DNA of 64,000 nucleotides from Lathyrus oleraceus (taxonomy: Eukaryota > Streptophyta > Magnoliopsida > Fabales > Fabaceae): assembly GCF_024323335.1 (NCBI RefSeq), contig NC_066583.1, forward strand, positions 368,091,877 to 368,155,876, in the 5' to 3' direction. Both the position numbers and the translations under genes were made by a program. Positions 33,057 to 46,135 of this stretch are shown here, piece by piece; the stretch's first letter is position 1, and each line of letters starts with the position of its first letter. Below the pieces are notes generated by a model. It was given only the letters and a program-made list of their open reading frames with translations, made no database searches and was not told the DNA's origin.

Positions 33057-33076
33057 ACTCTCCCCCACTTTAGAAG
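33057..33076 (-). other. Chromovirus polypurine tract, copy 1
   Basis: Sense AAAGTGGGGGAGAGT directly abuts LTR1. Copy 2 is at 39410-39429. Confidence 0.85.
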
Positions 33077-33098
33077 TTTTCGTCCTCGAAAACATACC

Positions 33099-36000
33099 TC
33101 AAGCAAATAGAGCCGGATACGACTCCTTCATCTGATCTTCACGCTCCCAAGTCAAGCTCTCACCAGCTGGACCTCCCCAAACAACTTTCACTAGAGCAAT
33201 CTTCTTACCTCTCAGGGTCTTCTCTTCTCGGTCATCTATCCGAATTGGCAACACCTCAACGGTCAAATTATCCCTCACCTGGATATCATCCAACTGAACA
33301 ACATGCGAAGGATCCGCAATATATTTTCTCAACTGAGATACATGAAACACATCATGCAGATTAGAAAGCGACGGCGGTAAAGCTATCCGATACGCCACTT
33401 CCCCAACCCTCTTCAAAATCTGATACGGACCCACAAACCTCGGAGTAAGCTTTTTAGACTTTAAAGCTCTACCCACACCTGTCGTCGGAGTAACTCTCAA
33501 GAACACATGATCTCCCTCTTGGAACTCAAGTGCCTTTCTCCTGTTATCATGATAACTCTTCTGACGACTCTGAGAAATCTTCATTTTCTCCTGAATCATC
33601 TTAACCCTTTCAGTCGTCTGCTGCACAATCTCAGGTCCGAGTACAACACTCTCACCTGATTCATACCAACACAATGGAGTTCTACACCTCCGACCATACA
33701 ATGCTTCATATGGAGCCATACCGATACTAGCATGAAAACTATTATTATAAGTAAACTCCACCAACGGCAAATAACTATCCCAAGAACCACTCTGCTCCAA
33801 CACACAAGCTCTCAACAAATCCTCCAAGGATTGGATAGTTCTTTCAGTCTGACCATCAGTCTGAGGATGATAAGCTGAACTCAACCTCAACTTAGTCCCC
33901 AACGCTTTCTGCAAACTTTCCCAAAATCTAGAAGTAAATCTGGGATCTCTATCAGACACAATACTGGATATAATACCATGCAGCCTCACTATCTCCTCAA
34001 TATACAACTCTGCCAACTTCTCTAAAGAGTGATTAATCTTCATCAGCAAGAAATGCGCCGACTTAGTCAATCGATCCACAATCACCCAAATAGAATCATT
34101 ACCTTTCGTCGTCCTCGGCAATCCCATCACAAAATCCATGGAAATGCTATCCCACTTCCATTCAGGAATCTTCAAAGGTTGCATCATACCTGCCGGTTTC
34201 TGATGTTCAATCTTTGACTTCTGACAAGTCAAACAGGCATACACAAACTTAGCAACATCTCTTTTCATACCAGCCCACCAAAACAACTTCTTCAAATCTT
34301 GATACATTTTAGTTGCACCTGGATGGATGCTCAATCCACTCCTATGGCCCTCTTCAAGAATACTCTTTTTCAATTCAGACACCTCAGGAACACAAACTCT
34401 ACCTTTAAATCGCAGGATGTCATTCTCGTCAATCTCAAAATTACCACCATTACCCTGGTTAACCATAGTAATATGATCAACTAGAGCGACATCAACTTGC
34501 TGACCATTCCGAATATCTTCCAGAATTCCACTAGTCAACTTCAGCATACCCAACTTTACACTATCAGCGGAAACTTCACAACCCAAACTCATATCACGGA
34601 ACTGTTCAATTAACTCAAGCTCCCGAACCATCATCATAGACATATGTAGAGACTTTCTACTCAGCGCATCTGCAACTACATTAGCCTTACCGGGATGATA
34701 ACTCAATTCAAAGTCAAAATCCTTCAGTAATTCTAACCACCTTCTCTGCCTCATATTTAACTCTTTCTGATCAAACAGATACTTCAGACTCTTGTGATCA
34801 CTGAACACTTCGAATCTGGAACCATACAGATAATGCCTCCACATTTTCAACACAAATACAACAGCTGCAAGTTCTAGATCATGCGTAGGATAATTCCTCT
34901 CATGAACTTTCAACTGTCTAGAAGCATAAGCTACAACTTTACCATTCTGCATCAAAACACCACCAAGACCCATCAAAGAAGCATCACAATAGACAACGAA
35001 GGACTCACCAGGATTAGGCAAGATCAACACTGGAGCACTGGTCAACCGCCTCTTCAACTCAACAAAACTCGCTTCACAAGATGCATCCCACACATACACT
35101 TGACCCTTCTTAGTCAACTGCGTCAACGGCAATGCCAACTTAGAGAAGCCCTCAATAAATCTGCGATAATAACCAGCTAACCCCAGAAAGCTGCGTATCT
35201 CAGTAGCAGACTTCGGAGTCTCCCACTGTAATACAGCATCAACTTTAGCAGGATCAACAGAAATCCCACCACTCGAAATCACATGGCCAAGGAAACTCAC
35301 TTCCTTCAACCAGAACTCACATTTAGATAACTTTGCATATAATTTCTTTTCTCTTAACACCTGCAAAACAATTCTCAGATGTCCTGCATGCTCTTCTTCC
35401 GTCTTAGAATATATCAATATATCATCTATGAACACCACAACAAAATTATCAAGGTACGGATGAAATATACGGTTCATATATTCCATAAACACACCTGGAG
35501 CATTAGACACACCGAACGGCATCACAGTGTATTCATAATGACCATACCTCGTACGGAAAGCAGTCTTCGCAATATCATCTGACTTCACTCGGATCTGATG
35601 ATAACCCGACCGCAAATCAATCTTACTGAAAATATGAGCTCCAACCAACTGGTCCATCAAATCATCAATCCTCGGCAATGGATACCGATTCTTGATAGTC
35701 ACCTTATTCAACTGCCGGTAATCGACACACAACCTCATCGTACCTTCCTTCTTCTTCACTAACAATACTGGTGCACCCCAAGGAGAAACACTTGGACGCA
35801 CAAACTTCTTCTCAAGCAATTCTTCAAGTTGCTTCTTCAATTCAACTAATTCAGTTGCTGACATTCTATAAGGAGACATCGACACTGGACTCGTACCTGG
35901 TACTAAGTCAATGGCAAATTCGACTTCACGTTCTGGAGGTAATTCACTTACATCCTCCGGAAACACATCCTGAAATTCACAGACAACAGGCAAATCTACA

Positions 36001-37511
36001 CTCACCACTTTCTTATTCGCTTGCAGAGACGCAAATAAAGCGAATATCTGAGCTTCATCTTTCACAAATTCCCCCACCTGCCTAGCAGATAGAAATCTTG
36101 CCTCATCATTCTCACCAACTTCAGAAAACCGCACCGTCTTACTATAGCAGTTGATAAACACGCCATAGAATTCTAGCCAATTCATTCCCAGAATAATATC
36201 AATTTGGTGCAAGGGTAAGCACACCAAATCAACTACGAACTCTCTCTCAAAGATCGTCAAACGACAACCTCGACAGACGACAGAAGTCTTCACAGAACCA
36301 TTAGCAGGAGTATCTATCACCATACTTCCGCCTAGGGACGACATAATCACACCAATCCTGGTCGCACACTCATACGAAATAAACGAATGAGTAGCACCAG
36401 TGTCAACAATAGCAAGCAATTCAACATTATTAATCAAGCAAGTACCTTTAATCAGATTATCTTCTTTAGGAGCTTCAGCCCCACTCAGAGCAAACACCCT
36501 ACCAGTAGTATGAGCTGCAGTAGCCGCCTTCTTCGGTTTCGAGCACTGCAAACTGATATGGCCTTTCTCGCCACAATTAAAACATGTCGGACCAGCATCC
36601 TTACATTCCGTAACTCTATGACCAGCCTGACCGCATCGGAAACATCTCAGCACTTTCTTGGTACAGTTATCAGCACGGTGGCCTGGCTCGCCACACTTGA
36701 AACATTTACCAGCTACGGGAGATCCTCCCCCACTTGGCTTCTTCGCATCTACCACTTTCTGCTTACCTTTACCATTCGGAGATGCATAAGGACTACCACG
36801 ATCCTTATTCTTCTTCTCACTAAGACTCTTGTAGTGAGCAGTCCTAGCCTTGCTATCTTCATCAAATATCCTGCACTTGTTAATCAGTGTAGGAAACCTA
36901 CGAATCTCCTGGTAACCAATGCCTTGTTTGATCTCGGGACGCAACCCGTTCTCAAACTTGACACACTTGGATTCCTCAGCATCAGCATTATTATAATGAG
37001 GACAATACTGTACCAGCTCCTCAAACTTCGAAGCGTAATCAGCAACAGACATGTTACCCTGCTTCAGTCCCAGAAATTCCATCTCCTTCTTACATCGCAT
37101 ATCAGCAGGAAAATATTTCTCCAGAAAGGTCGTCTTGAACCTTTCCCAAGTCATCTCAGCACCTGGTACTTCAATCCTCTGTCGAGTGTTATCCCACCAG
37201 TTTTCAGCCTCTTCAGATAACATATGCGTACCAAACTGCACCTTCTGTGCTTCAGTACACGTCATCACCCGGAAAATCTTCTCAATTTCCTTCAGCCAAA
37301 TCTGAGCACCATCTGGATCATAGCGCCCCTTGAATGTAGGAGGGTTATTCTTCAGAAACCTTCCCAAATTCCTAAACTCGTCGACCGGCGGATTCTGCTG
37401 CGCCTGCATAGCCTGCGCCATAGCAGCCAAAGCCTCAGCAATCGCACGGTCATTTTCTCCAGCCATACTCTGCACGACACAACTACAACCGTTAAATATC
37501 GACAGTGTCAT
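33099..37511 (-). CDS. Gag-Pol polyprotein, chromovirus copy 1 (intact)
   Basis: 1470 codons; the likelier start is residue 16 (MAGEND, ATG at 37466) because the first 15 codons are unlike Gag. Gag retrotransposon domain runs about residues 55-215. Three CCHC zinc knuckles begin at Cys270, Cys290 and Cys310. Protease has DTGA at 370-373. RT spans about 530-790 with catalytic FIDD (Asp696, Asp697). RNase H spans about 830-950 with Asp843, Glu880, Asp905 and Asp948. Integrase has His1056, His1063, Cys1093, Cys1096 and then Asp1126, Asp1187 and Glu1223 (D-35-E). The C-terminus (about 1420-1470, VKVVWGG...TWERED) matches the chromodomain-like tail of Tekay/Del chromoviruses, which is thought to guide integration to heterochromatin. 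No stop or frameshift. Confidence 0.96.
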   Translation of the reverse strand: MTLSIFNGCSCVVQSMAGENDRAIAEALAAMAQAMQAQQNPPVDEFRNLGRFLKNNPPTFKGRYDPDGAQIWLKEIEKIFRVMTCTEAQKVQFGTHMLSEEAENWWDNTRQRIEVPGAEMTWERFKTTFLEKYFPADMRCKKEMEFLGLKQGNMSVADYASKFEELVQYCPHYNNADAEESKCVKFENGLRPEIKQGIGYQEIRRFPTLINKCRIFDEDSKARTAHYKSLSEKKNKDRGSPYASPNGKGKQKVVDAKKPSGGGSPVAGKCFKCGEPGHRADNCTKKVLRCFRCGQAGHRVTECKDAGPTCFNCGEKGHISLQCSKPKKAATAAHTTGRVFALSGAEAPKEDNLIKGTCLINNVELLAIVDTGATHSFISYECATRIGVIMSSLGGSMVIDTPANGSVKTSVVCRGCRLTIFEREFVVDLVCLPLHQIDIILGMNWLEFYGVFINCYSKTVRFSEVGENDEARFLSARQVGEFVKDEAQIFALFASLQANKKVVSVDLPVVCEFQDVFPEDVSELPPEREVEFAIDLVPGTSPVSMSPYRMSATELVELKKQLEELLEKKFVRPSVSPWGAPVLLVKKKEGTMRLCVDYRQLNKVTIKNRYPLPRIDDLMDQLVGAHIFSKIDLRSGYHQIRVKSDDIAKTAFRTRYGHYEYTVMPFGVSNAPGVFMEYMNRIFHPYLDNFVVVFIDDILIYSKTEEEHAGHLRIVLQVLREKKLYAKLSKCEFWLKEVSFLGHVISSGGISVDPAKVDAVLQWETPKSATEIRSFLGLAGYYRRFIEGFSKLALPLTQLTKKGQVYVWDASCEASFVELKRRLTSAPVLILPNPGESFVVYCDASLMGLGGVLMQNGKVVAYASRQLKVHERNYPTHDLELAAVVFVLKMWRHYLYGSRFEVFSDHKSLKYLFDQKELNMRQRRWLELLKDFDFELSYHPGKANVVADALSRKSLHMSMMMVRELELIEQFRDMSLGCEVSADSVKLGMLKLTSGILEDIRNGQQVDVALVDHITMVNQGNGGNFEIDENDILRFKGRVCVPEVSELKKSILEEGHRSGLSIHPGATKMYQDLKKLFWWAGMKRDVAKFVYACLTCQKSKIEHQKPAGMMQPLKIPEWKWDSISMDFVMGLPRTTKGNDSIWVIVDRLTKSAHFLLMKINHSLEKLAELYIEEIVRLHGIISSIVSDRDPRFTSRFWESLQKALGTKLRLSSAYHPQTDGQTERTIQSLEDLLRACVLEQSGSWDSYLPLVEFTYNNSFHASIGMAPYEALYGRRCRTPLCWYESGESVVLGPEIVQQTTERVKMIQEKMKISQSRQKSYHDNRRKALEFQEGDHVFLRVTPTTGVGRALKSKKLTPRFVGPYQILKRVGEVAYRIALPPSLSNLHDVFHVSQLRKYIADPSHVVQLDDIQVRDNLTVEVLPIRIDDREEKTLRGKKIALVKVVWGGPAGESLTWEREDQMKESYPALFA

Positions 37512-37568
37512 TTACACTAATCGACCAACAGGGAAAACATCACATTATGACTCGACTGGACTGACCAT

Positions 37569-37580
37569 GCTCTGATACCA
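37569..37580 (-). other. Primer binding site, initiator Met tRNA, copy 1
   Basis: Sense TGGTATCAGAGC, four bases from LTR2. It is the common plant primer site complementary to initiator methionine tRNA. Copy 2 is at 43922-43933. Confidence 0.9.
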
Positions 37581-37584
37581 CTAA

Positions 37585-39409
37585 TGTAACACCCTTCTAC
37601 CCAAACGACATATTTAAATAGATTATCAGAGTACAACACGTAGAAGAGTTTACATTTCTTACAACATAACAATTATCGCATCACAACATAAAACATATTA
37701 TTATTTTATTAAAACTTCGCAGCGGACAACAACATTAATATTATCATTCATCATATAACAATTCATAATAATGGTTCAACATTATCTCAACAAAACATCT
37801 CAACATGTTAGTCATCATAAACAACGTAAATAATAATCAATTATCTATCGAATCCCATAACCCCGGTGTCACATGACCAGAGCATTTGACTCGACTCTGT
37901 AGAATAACTCTACACTTATTCTTCAAACCTCAACAATAGCTACTCCTCTTTATCTGCACATTGCTCATCATAGATGAACATAAACACATGCAGAAGGGGT
38001 GAGAATTACATTATTAAATAATAATATAAAGACAGAAATATAAACATAAATATATTTCCCATATGCCAACACAGCTCATCATAATCATCATAATCAACAT
38101 ATTCATGAACATCAACAAAACAACATATCAAATGCAATGCACACACCCATGCATGACTCAACACGACTCGGTATACCCATTTTGTGACCAACTACAGGAT
38201 CACCACTCCCAGATTCATCACCATAGAATCCGAGTTCCCCGCAAGGAACCAAGCCTCTCAACAAGCCCGGAGTCAACAACATCATTGGAACTCAGTCCGT
38301 TCATCACTAGGCATCGGCCTTTCATGAATGCATGCACACCAAGCATGCATCATAATCAACATAGCAACAACAGCATCATATAGTCATGTTATCATCATCA
38401 TTAACACATCCTATCACCAAAAGCATATCACATCATGCCACATAATCAAACACAGTATTATCACACTCTACTAATATCTATACCACTCAAAGCAACGGGA
38501 AATGATCCCTCATATACCAGGCATCAGCTAAGTTACCCCGCTCAGCCTAAACAACCAAAACTGCACAACAACAGCCCCGGAAAGACCACAGTCTGCCCAT
38601 ACGCGTATTGCCTATGCTCATACGCGTATTACCCACGCCTGACCAAATCCATACGCGTATTGCCCATGTCCATACGCGTATGCTACGCGTATCACTTTTC
38701 CATACGCGTACCAACAGAGACCAAAACACGTTCAAAACATCATCTTCCTCATCCATACGCGTATTGCCTAGCGCCATACGCGTACCAGCCATCTCATACG
38801 CGTATTGCCTAGTGCCATACGCGTATGACCAGAAACCAGATTTCCAGATCTGCAATGGCTCCCTCTGCTACGAGATCTATCCAAATTCATCCCTCCACAG
38901 TCCAAATTTCACACAAAATCACTCAAATCATCTAATACAATAGTCCCCTATTTAATTTCACGAGTCCTAACATCATTGCATATAATTTCTACGAATTCCT
39001 TCGATTAAAATCATAATTTCGTTCATCCAATATTTCACCATTTTCAGCATATTATTGTTTAATAAGGTTCAGACCCCTTACCTCTTTGGATTGAAGGAAG
39101 TTCTGAGCAATCTTTGGCCTTTTTCCTCTTTCTTCTCTTCCTCTTCAGCGTTTCCCCCTTTCTCTGACTCTGAGGCAAAATACGTGAAAACACTCTGAGT
39201 TCTCCCTTTGGCCTCTTATCAAATTTCCACTTTTACCCTTCCACTCTTCATATTCCATTTATTTTATTATTTAATTATTATTAAAATAAATAACACCTAT
39301 AATAATAATAATAATAATACTTCCCGATATTATTTAATAATTCCTTTTACCTTCCAATAATCATATTAAATAATATTTAAATTACTCTAACAATATTTGG
39401 GGCGTTACA
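37585..39409 (-). mobile_element. Chromovirus LTR 2 (shared middle LTR)
   Basis: 1825 bp. It serves as 5' LTR of copy 1 (primer site on its left) and 3' LTR of copy 2 (polypurine tract on its right). It has one three-base repeat unit fewer than LTR1 and LTR3 near 39300, and no target duplication lies at either side. Confidence 0.92.
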
Positions 39410-39451
39410 ACTCTCCCCCACTTTAGAAGTTTTCGTCCTCGAAAACATACC

Positions 39452-42400
39452 TCAAGCAAATAGAGCCGGATACGACTCCTTCATCTGATCTTCACGCTCC
39501 CAAGTCAAGCTCTCACCAGCTGGACCTCCCCAAACAACTTTCACTAGAGCAATCTTCTTACCTCTCAGGGTCTTCTCTTCTCGGTCATCTATCCGAATTG
39601 GCAACACCTCAACGGTCAAATTATCCCTCACCTGGATATCATCCAACTGAACAACATGCGAAGGATCCGCAATATATTTTCTCAACTGAGATACATGAAA
39701 CACATCATGCAGATTAGAAAGCGACGGCGGTAAAGCTATCCGATACGCCACTTCCCCAACCCTCTTCAAAATCTGATACGGACCCACAAACCTCGGAGTA
39801 AGCTTTTTAGACTTTAAAGCTCTACCCACACCTGTCGTCGGAGTAACTCTCAAGAACACATGATCTCCCTCTTGGAACTCAAGTGCCTTTCTCCTGTTAT
39901 CATGATAACTCTTCTGACGACTCTGAGAAATCTTCATTTTCTCCTGAATCATCTTAACCCTTTCAGTCGTCTGCTGCACAATCTCAGGTCCGAGTACAAC
40001 ACTCTCACCTGATTCATACCAACACAATGGAGTTCTACACCTCCGACCATACAATGCTTCATATGGAGCCATACCGATACTAGCATGAAAACTATTATTA
40101 TAAGTAAACTCCACCAACGGCAAATAACTATCCCAAGAACCACTCTGCTCCAACACACAAGCTCTCAACAAATCCTCCAAGGATTGGATAGTTCTTTCAG
40201 TCTGACCATCAGTCTGAGGATGATAAGCTGAACTCAACCTCAACTTAGTCCCCAACGCTTTCTGCAAACTTTCCCAAAATCTAGAAGTAAATCTGGGATC
40301 TCTATCAGACACAATACTGGATATAATACCATGCAGCCTCACTATCTCCTCAATATACAACTCTGCCAACTTCTCTAAAGAGTGATTAATCTTCATCAGC
40401 AAGAAATGCGCCGACTTAGTCAATCGATCCACAATCACCCAAATAGAATCATTACCTTTCGTCGTCCTCGGCAATCCCATCACAAAATCCATGGAAATGC
40501 TATCCCACTTCCATTCAGGAATCTTCAAAGGCTGCATCATACCTGCCGGTTTCTGATGTTCAATCTTTGACTTCTGACAAGTCAAACAGGCATACACAAA
40601 CTTAGCAACATCTCTTTTCATACCAGCCCACCAAAACAACTTCTTCAAATCTTGATACATTTTAGTTGCACCTGGATGGATGCTCAATCCACTCCTATGG
40701 CCCTCTTCAAGAATACTCTTTTTCAATTCAGACACCTCAGGAACACAAACTCTACCTTTAAATCGCAGGATGTCATTCTCGTCAATCTCAAAATTACCAC
40801 CATTACCCTGGTTAACCATAGTAATATGATCAACTAGAGCGACATCAACTTGCTGACCATTCCGAATATCTTCCAGAATTCCACTAGTCAACTTCAGCAT
40901 ACCCAACTTTACACTATCAGCGGAAACTTCACAACCCAAACTCATATCACGGAACTGTTCAATTAACTCAAGCTCCCGAACCATCATCATAGACATATGT
41001 AGAGACTTTCTACTCAGCGCATCTGCAACTACATTAGCCTTACCGGGATGATAACTCAATTCAAAGTCAAAATCCTTCAGTAATTCTAACCACCTTCTCT
41101 GCCTCATATTTAACTCTTTCTGATCAAACAGATACTTCAGACTCTTGTGATCACTGAACACTTCGAATCTGGAACCATACAGATAATGCCTCCACATTTT
41201 CAACACAAATACAACAGCTGCAAGTTCTAGATCATGCGTAGGATAATTCCTCTCATGAACTTTCAACTGTCTAGAAGCATAAGCTACAACTTTACCATTC
41301 TGCATCAAAACACCACCAAGACCCATCAAAGAAGCATCACAATAGACAACGAAGGACTCACCAGGATTAGGCAAGATCAACACTGGAGCACTGGTCAACC
41401 GCCTCTTCAACTCAACAAAACTCGCTTCACAAGATGCATCCCACACATACACTTGACCCTTCTTAGTCAACTGCGTCAACGGCAATGCCAACTTAGAGAA
41501 GCCCTCAATAAATCTGCGATAATAACCAGCTAACCCCAGAAAGCTGCGTATCTCAGTAGCAGACTTCGGAGTCTCCCACTGTAATACAGCATCAACTTTA
41601 GCAGGATCAACAGAAATCCCACCACTCGAAATCACATGGCCAAGGAAACTCACTTCCTTCAACCAGAACTCACATTTAGATAACTTTGCATATAATTTCT
41701 TTTCTCTTAACACCTGCAAAACAATTCTCAGATGTCCTGCATGCTCTTCTTCCGTCTTAGAATATATCAATATATCATCTATGAACACCACAACAAAATT
41801 ATCAAGGTACGGATGAAATATACGGTTCATATATTCCATAAACACACCTGGAGCATTAGACACACCGAACGGCATCACAGTGTATTCATAATGACCATAC
41901 CTCGTACGGAAAGCAGTCTTCGCAATATCATCTGACTTCACTCGGATCTGATGATAACCCGACCGCAAATCAATCTTACTGAAAATATGAGCTCCAACCA
42001 ACTGGTCCATCAAATCATCAATCCTCGGCAATGGATACCGATTCTTGATAGTCACCTTATTCAACTGCCGGTAATCGACACACAACCTCATCGTACCTTC
42101 CTTCTTCTTCACTAACAATACTGGTGCACCCCAAGGAGAAACACTTGGACGCACAAACTTCTTCTCAAGCAATTCTTCAAGTTGCTTCTTCAATTCAACT
42201 AATTCAGTTGCCGACATTCTATAAGGAGACATCGACACTGGACTCGTACCTGGTACTAAGTCAATGGCAAATTCGACTTCACGTTCTGGAGGTAATTCAC
42301 TTACATCCTCCGGAAACACATCCTGAAATTCACAGACAACAGGCAAATCTACACTCACCACTTTCTTATTCGCTTGCAGAGACGCAAATAAAGCGAATAT

Positions 42401-43864
42401 CTGAGCTTCATCTTTCACAAATTCCCCCACCTGCCTAGCAGATAGAAATCTTGCCTCATCATTCTCACCAACTTCAGAAAACCGCACCGTCTTACTATAG
42501 CAGTTGATAAACACGCCATAGAATTCTAGCCAATTCATTCCCAGAATAATATCAATTTGGTGCAAGGGTAAGCACACCAAATCAACTACGAACTCTCTCT
42601 CAAAGATCGTCAAACGACAACCTCGACAGACGACAGAAGTCTTCACAGAACCATTAGCAGGAGTATCTATCACCATACTTCCGCCTAGGGACGACATAAT
42701 CACACCAATCCTGGTCGCACACTCATACGAAATAAACGAATGAGTAGCACCAGTGTCAACAATAGCAAGCAATTCAACATTATTAATCAAGCAAGTACCT
42801 TTAATCAGATTATCTTCTTTAGGAGCTTCAGCCCCACTCAGAGCAAACACCCTACCAGTAGTATGAGCTGCAGTAGCCGCCTTCTTCGGTTTCGAGCACT
42901 GCAAACTGATATGGCCTTTCTCGCCACAATTAAAACATGTCGGACCAGCATCCTTACATTCCGTAACTCTATGACCAGCCTGACCGCATCGGAAACATCT
43001 CAGCACTTTCTTGGTACAGTTATCAGCACGGTGGCCTGGCTCGCCACACTTGAAACATTTACCAGCTACGGGAGATCCTCCCCCACTTGGCTTCTTCGCA
43101 TCTACCACTTTCTGCTTACCTTTACCATTCGGAGATGCATAAGGACTACCACGATCCTTATTCTTCTTCTCACTAAGACTCTTGTAGTGAGCAGTCCTAG
43201 CCTTGCTATCTTCATCAAATATCCTGCACTTGTTAATCAGTGTAGGAAACCTACGAATCTCCTGGTAACCAATGCCTTGTTTGATCTCGGGACGCAACCC
43301 GTTCTCAAACTTGACACACTTGGATTCCTCAGCATCAGCATTATTATAATGAGGACAATACTGTACCAGCTCCTCAAACTTCGAAGCGTAATCAGCAACA
43401 GACATGTTACCCTGCTTCAGTCCCAGAAATTCCATCTCCTTCTTACATCGCATATCAGCAGGAAAATATTTCTCCAGAAAGGCCGTCTTGAACCTTTCCC
43501 AAGTCATCTCAGCACCTGGTACTTCAATCCTCTGTCGAGTGTTATCCCACCAGTTTTCAGCCTCTTCAGATAACATATGCGTACCAAACTGCACCTTCTG
43601 TGCTTCAGTACACGTCATCACCCGGAAAATCTTCTCAATTTCCTTCAGCCAAATCTGAGCACCATCTGGATCATAGCGCCCCTTGAATGTAGGAGGGTTA
43701 TTCTTCAGAAACCTTCCCAAATTCCTAAACTCGTCGACCGGCGGATTCTGCTGCGCCTGCATAGCCTGCGCCATAGCAGCCAAAGCCTCAGCAATCGCAC
43801 GGTCATTTTCTCCAGCCATACTCTGCACGACACAACTACAACCGTTAAATATCGACAGTGTCAT
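39452..43864 (-). CDS. Gag-Pol polyprotein, chromovirus copy 2 (intact)
   Basis: Same 1470-codon frame and domains as copy 1, likely start at 43819. Compared with copy 1 the only residue change I found is Ala128 for Thr128 in Gag (codon around 43483). Two further nucleotide differences at 40532 and 42212 are silent. All catalytic residues listed for copy 1 are present. This copy carries the C or G state at the three differing sites and is therefore probably closer to the source. Confidence 0.96.
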   Translation of the reverse strand: MTLSIFNGCSCVVQSMAGENDRAIAEALAAMAQAMQAQQNPPVDEFRNLGRFLKNNPPTFKGRYDPDGAQIWLKEIEKIFRVMTCTEAQKVQFGTHMLSEEAENWWDNTRQRIEVPGAEMTWERFKTAFLEKYFPADMRCKKEMEFLGLKQGNMSVADYASKFEELVQYCPHYNNADAEESKCVKFENGLRPEIKQGIGYQEIRRFPTLINKCRIFDEDSKARTAHYKSLSEKKNKDRGSPYASPNGKGKQKVVDAKKPSGGGSPVAGKCFKCGEPGHRADNCTKKVLRCFRCGQAGHRVTECKDAGPTCFNCGEKGHISLQCSKPKKAATAAHTTGRVFALSGAEAPKEDNLIKGTCLINNVELLAIVDTGATHSFISYECATRIGVIMSSLGGSMVIDTPANGSVKTSVVCRGCRLTIFEREFVVDLVCLPLHQIDIILGMNWLEFYGVFINCYSKTVRFSEVGENDEARFLSARQVGEFVKDEAQIFALFASLQANKKVVSVDLPVVCEFQDVFPEDVSELPPEREVEFAIDLVPGTSPVSMSPYRMSATELVELKKQLEELLEKKFVRPSVSPWGAPVLLVKKKEGTMRLCVDYRQLNKVTIKNRYPLPRIDDLMDQLVGAHIFSKIDLRSGYHQIRVKSDDIAKTAFRTRYGHYEYTVMPFGVSNAPGVFMEYMNRIFHPYLDNFVVVFIDDILIYSKTEEEHAGHLRIVLQVLREKKLYAKLSKCEFWLKEVSFLGHVISSGGISVDPAKVDAVLQWETPKSATEIRSFLGLAGYYRRFIEGFSKLALPLTQLTKKGQVYVWDASCEASFVELKRRLTSAPVLILPNPGESFVVYCDASLMGLGGVLMQNGKVVAYASRQLKVHERNYPTHDLELAAVVFVLKMWRHYLYGSRFEVFSDHKSLKYLFDQKELNMRQRRWLELLKDFDFELSYHPGKANVVADALSRKSLHMSMMMVRELELIEQFRDMSLGCEVSADSVKLGMLKLTSGILEDIRNGQQVDVALVDHITMVNQGNGGNFEIDENDILRFKGRVCVPEVSELKKSILEEGHRSGLSIHPGATKMYQDLKKLFWWAGMKRDVAKFVYACLTCQKSKIEHQKPAGMMQPLKIPEWKWDSISMDFVMGLPRTTKGNDSIWVIVDRLTKSAHFLLMKINHSLEKLAELYIEEIVRLHGIISSIVSDRDPRFTSRFWESLQKALGTKLRLSSAYHPQTDGQTERTIQSLEDLLRACVLEQSGSWDSYLPLVEFTYNNSFHASIGMAPYEALYGRRCRTPLCWYESGESVVLGPEIVQQTTERVKMIQEKMKISQSRQKSYHDNRRKALEFQEGDHVFLRVTPTTGVGRALKSKKLTPRFVGPYQILKRVGEVAYRIALPPSLSNLHDVFHVSQLRKYIADPSHVVQLDDIQVRDNLTVEVLPIRIDDREEKTLRGKKIALVKVVWGGPAGESLTWEREDQMKESYPALFA

Positions 43865-43937
43865 TTACACTAATCGACCAACAGGGAAAACATCACATTA
43901 TGACTCGACTGGACTGACCATGCTCTGATACCACTAA

Positions 43938-45765
43938 TGTAACACCCTTCTACCCAAACGACATATTTAAATAGATTATCAGAGTACAACACGTAGAAGA
44001 GTTTACATTTCTTACAACATAACAATTATCGCATCACAACATAAAACATATTATTATTTTATTAAAACTTCGCAGCGGACAACAACATTAATATTATCAT
44101 TCATCATATAACAATTCATAATAATGGTTCAACATTATCTCAACAAAACATCTCAACATGTTAGTCATCATAAACAACGTAAATAATAATCAATTATCTA
44201 TCGAATCCCATAACCCCGGTGTCACATGACCAGAGCATTTGACTCGACTCTGTAGAATAACTCTACACTTATTCTTCAAACCTCAACAATAGCTACTCCT
44301 CTTTATCTGCACATTGCTCATCATAGATGAACATAAACACATGCAGAAGGGGTGAGAATTACATTATTAAATAATAATATAAAGACAGAAATATAAACAT
44401 AAATATATTTCCCATATGCCAACACAGCTCATCATAATCATCATAATCAACATATTCATGAACATCAACAAAACAACATATCAAATGCAATGCACACACC
44501 CATGCATGACTCAACACGACTCGGTATACCCATTTTGTGACCAACTACAGGATCACCACTCCCAGATTCATCACCATAGAATCCGAGTTCCCCGCAAGGA
44601 ACCAAGCCTCTCAACAAGCCCGGAGTCAACAACATCATTGGAACTCAGTCCGTTCATCACTAGGCATCGGCCTTTCATGAATGCATGCACACCAAGCATG
44701 CATCATAATCAACATAGCAACAACAGCATCATATAGTCATGTTATCATCATCATTAACACATCCTATCACCAAAAGCATATCACATCATGCCACATAATC
44801 AAACACAGTATTATCACACTCTACTAATATCTATACCACTCAAAGCAACGGGAAATGATCCCTCATATACCAGGCATCAGCTAAGTTACCCCGCTCAGCC
44901 TAAACAACCAAAACTGCACAACAACAGCCCCGGAAAGACCACAGTCTGCCCATACGCGTATTGCCTATGCTCATACGCGTATTACCCACGCCTGACCAAA
45001 TCCATACGCGTATTGCCCATGTCCATACGCGTATGCTACGCGTATCACTTTTCCATACGCGTACCAACAGAGACCAAAACACGTTCAAAACATCATCTTC
45101 CTCATCCATACGCGTATTGCCTAGCGCCATACGCGTACCAGCCATCTCATACGCGTATTGCCTAGTGCCATACGCGTATGACCAGAAACCAGATTTCCAG
45201 ATCTGCAATGGCTCCCTCTGCTACGAGATCTATCCAAATTCATCCCTCCACAGTCCAAATTTCACACAAAATCACTCAAATCATCTAATACAATAGTCCC
45301 CTATTTAATTTCACGAGTCCTAACATCATTGCATATAATTTCTACGAATTCCTTCGATTAAAATCATAATTTCGTTCATCCAATATTTCACCATTTTCAG
45401 CATATTATTGTTTAATAAGGTTCAGACCCCTTACCTCTTTGGATTGAAGGAAGTTCTGAGCAATCTTTGGCCTTTTTCCTCTTTCTTCTCTTCCTCTTCA
45501 GCGTTTCCCCCTTTCTCTGACTCTGAGGCAAAATACGTGAAAACACTCAGAGTTCTCCCTTTGGCCTCTTATCAAATTTCCACTTTTACCCTTCCACTCT
45601 TCATATTCCATTTATTTTATTATTTAATTATTATTAAAATAAATAACACCTATAATAATAATAATAATAATAATACTTCCCGATATTATTTAATAATTCC
45701 TTTTACCTTCCAATAATCATATTAAATAATATTTAAATTACTCTAACAATATTTGGGGCGTTACA
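43938..45765 (-). mobile_element. Chromovirus LTR 3 (outer 5' LTR)
   Basis: 1828 bp. It has a private T-to-A change near 45549 (ACTCAGAGTT for ACTCTGAGTT). As 5' LTR of copy 2 it would drive transcription leftward through the whole tandem. Confidence 0.92.
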
Positions 45766-45770
45766 GTGCT
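45766..45770. repeat. Target site duplication GTGCT, right
   Basis: Partner of 31224-31228. Confidence 0.9.
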
Positions 45771-46135
45771 CATCCCGATGATGACTGGTTACTTTTCCGT
45801 GGTTTTCTGCCTACAAACCGGTAGATGTAATCCCCTCTTTGCAGTTATCAGTATCCAGTTTGCGGTATTGATATTCTTTTCCCCTTTGGATACTTGCCTT
45901 GATCAAGCAGTATTGTCCCCATTGGGTCTTCACTTTCTTTTTGGATACTTGCTCCGAGTTAGCAACTTTATCCTCTTTTGATTGGTCATCTTTTGCATAC
46001 CTAGCCTGGTACCCAGATGCCTTTCTTTTCGGTCGATTATTCATTTAACAACCTACAACCCGGTTATGGATAATCTTCCATGCGAGTGTATTATCTACGT
46101 TTTGATGGCTATAGATAATATGACTCATGTTTTTT
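45771..46135 (+). other. Ogre 3' UTR between insertion and 55-bp array
   Basis: This begins with the rest of the interrupted 101-bp unit and continues with degenerate copies containing CCGGTAGATG and CGGTCGATTATTC. I see no gene here. Confidence 0.5.

Larger units (their letters stand above)
31229..45765 (-). mobile_element. Tandem Tekay/Del-type chromovirus: LTR-int-LTR-int-LTR
   Basis: Three LTRs (31229-33056, 37585-39409, 43938-45765) alternate with two 4528-bp internal regions, and only the outermost ends carry the GTGCT duplication. The repeat period is 6353 bp. The internal regions differ at three positions that I found, and the LTRs at one substitution each in LTR1 and LTR3 and one three-base repeat unit in LTR2. 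Both Gag-Pol frames are intact. A single-element insertion followed by unequal LTR recombination, or integration of a tandem cDNA, would explain it. The private differences argue against a simple assembly duplication. Confidence 0.93.

Noticed and set aside
36387..37220. 277-codon plus-strand frame and its copy at 42740-43573
   Set aside because: Antisense to the intact Gag-Pol frames; composition (Thr/Ser/Ile-rich) is what the complementary strand yields.
31229..45765. Assembly duplication as the whole explanation of the chromovirus tandem
   Set aside because: Private differences in each LTR and three internal differences, plus correct outer target duplication, make a real tandem more likely, though reads are needed to settle it.
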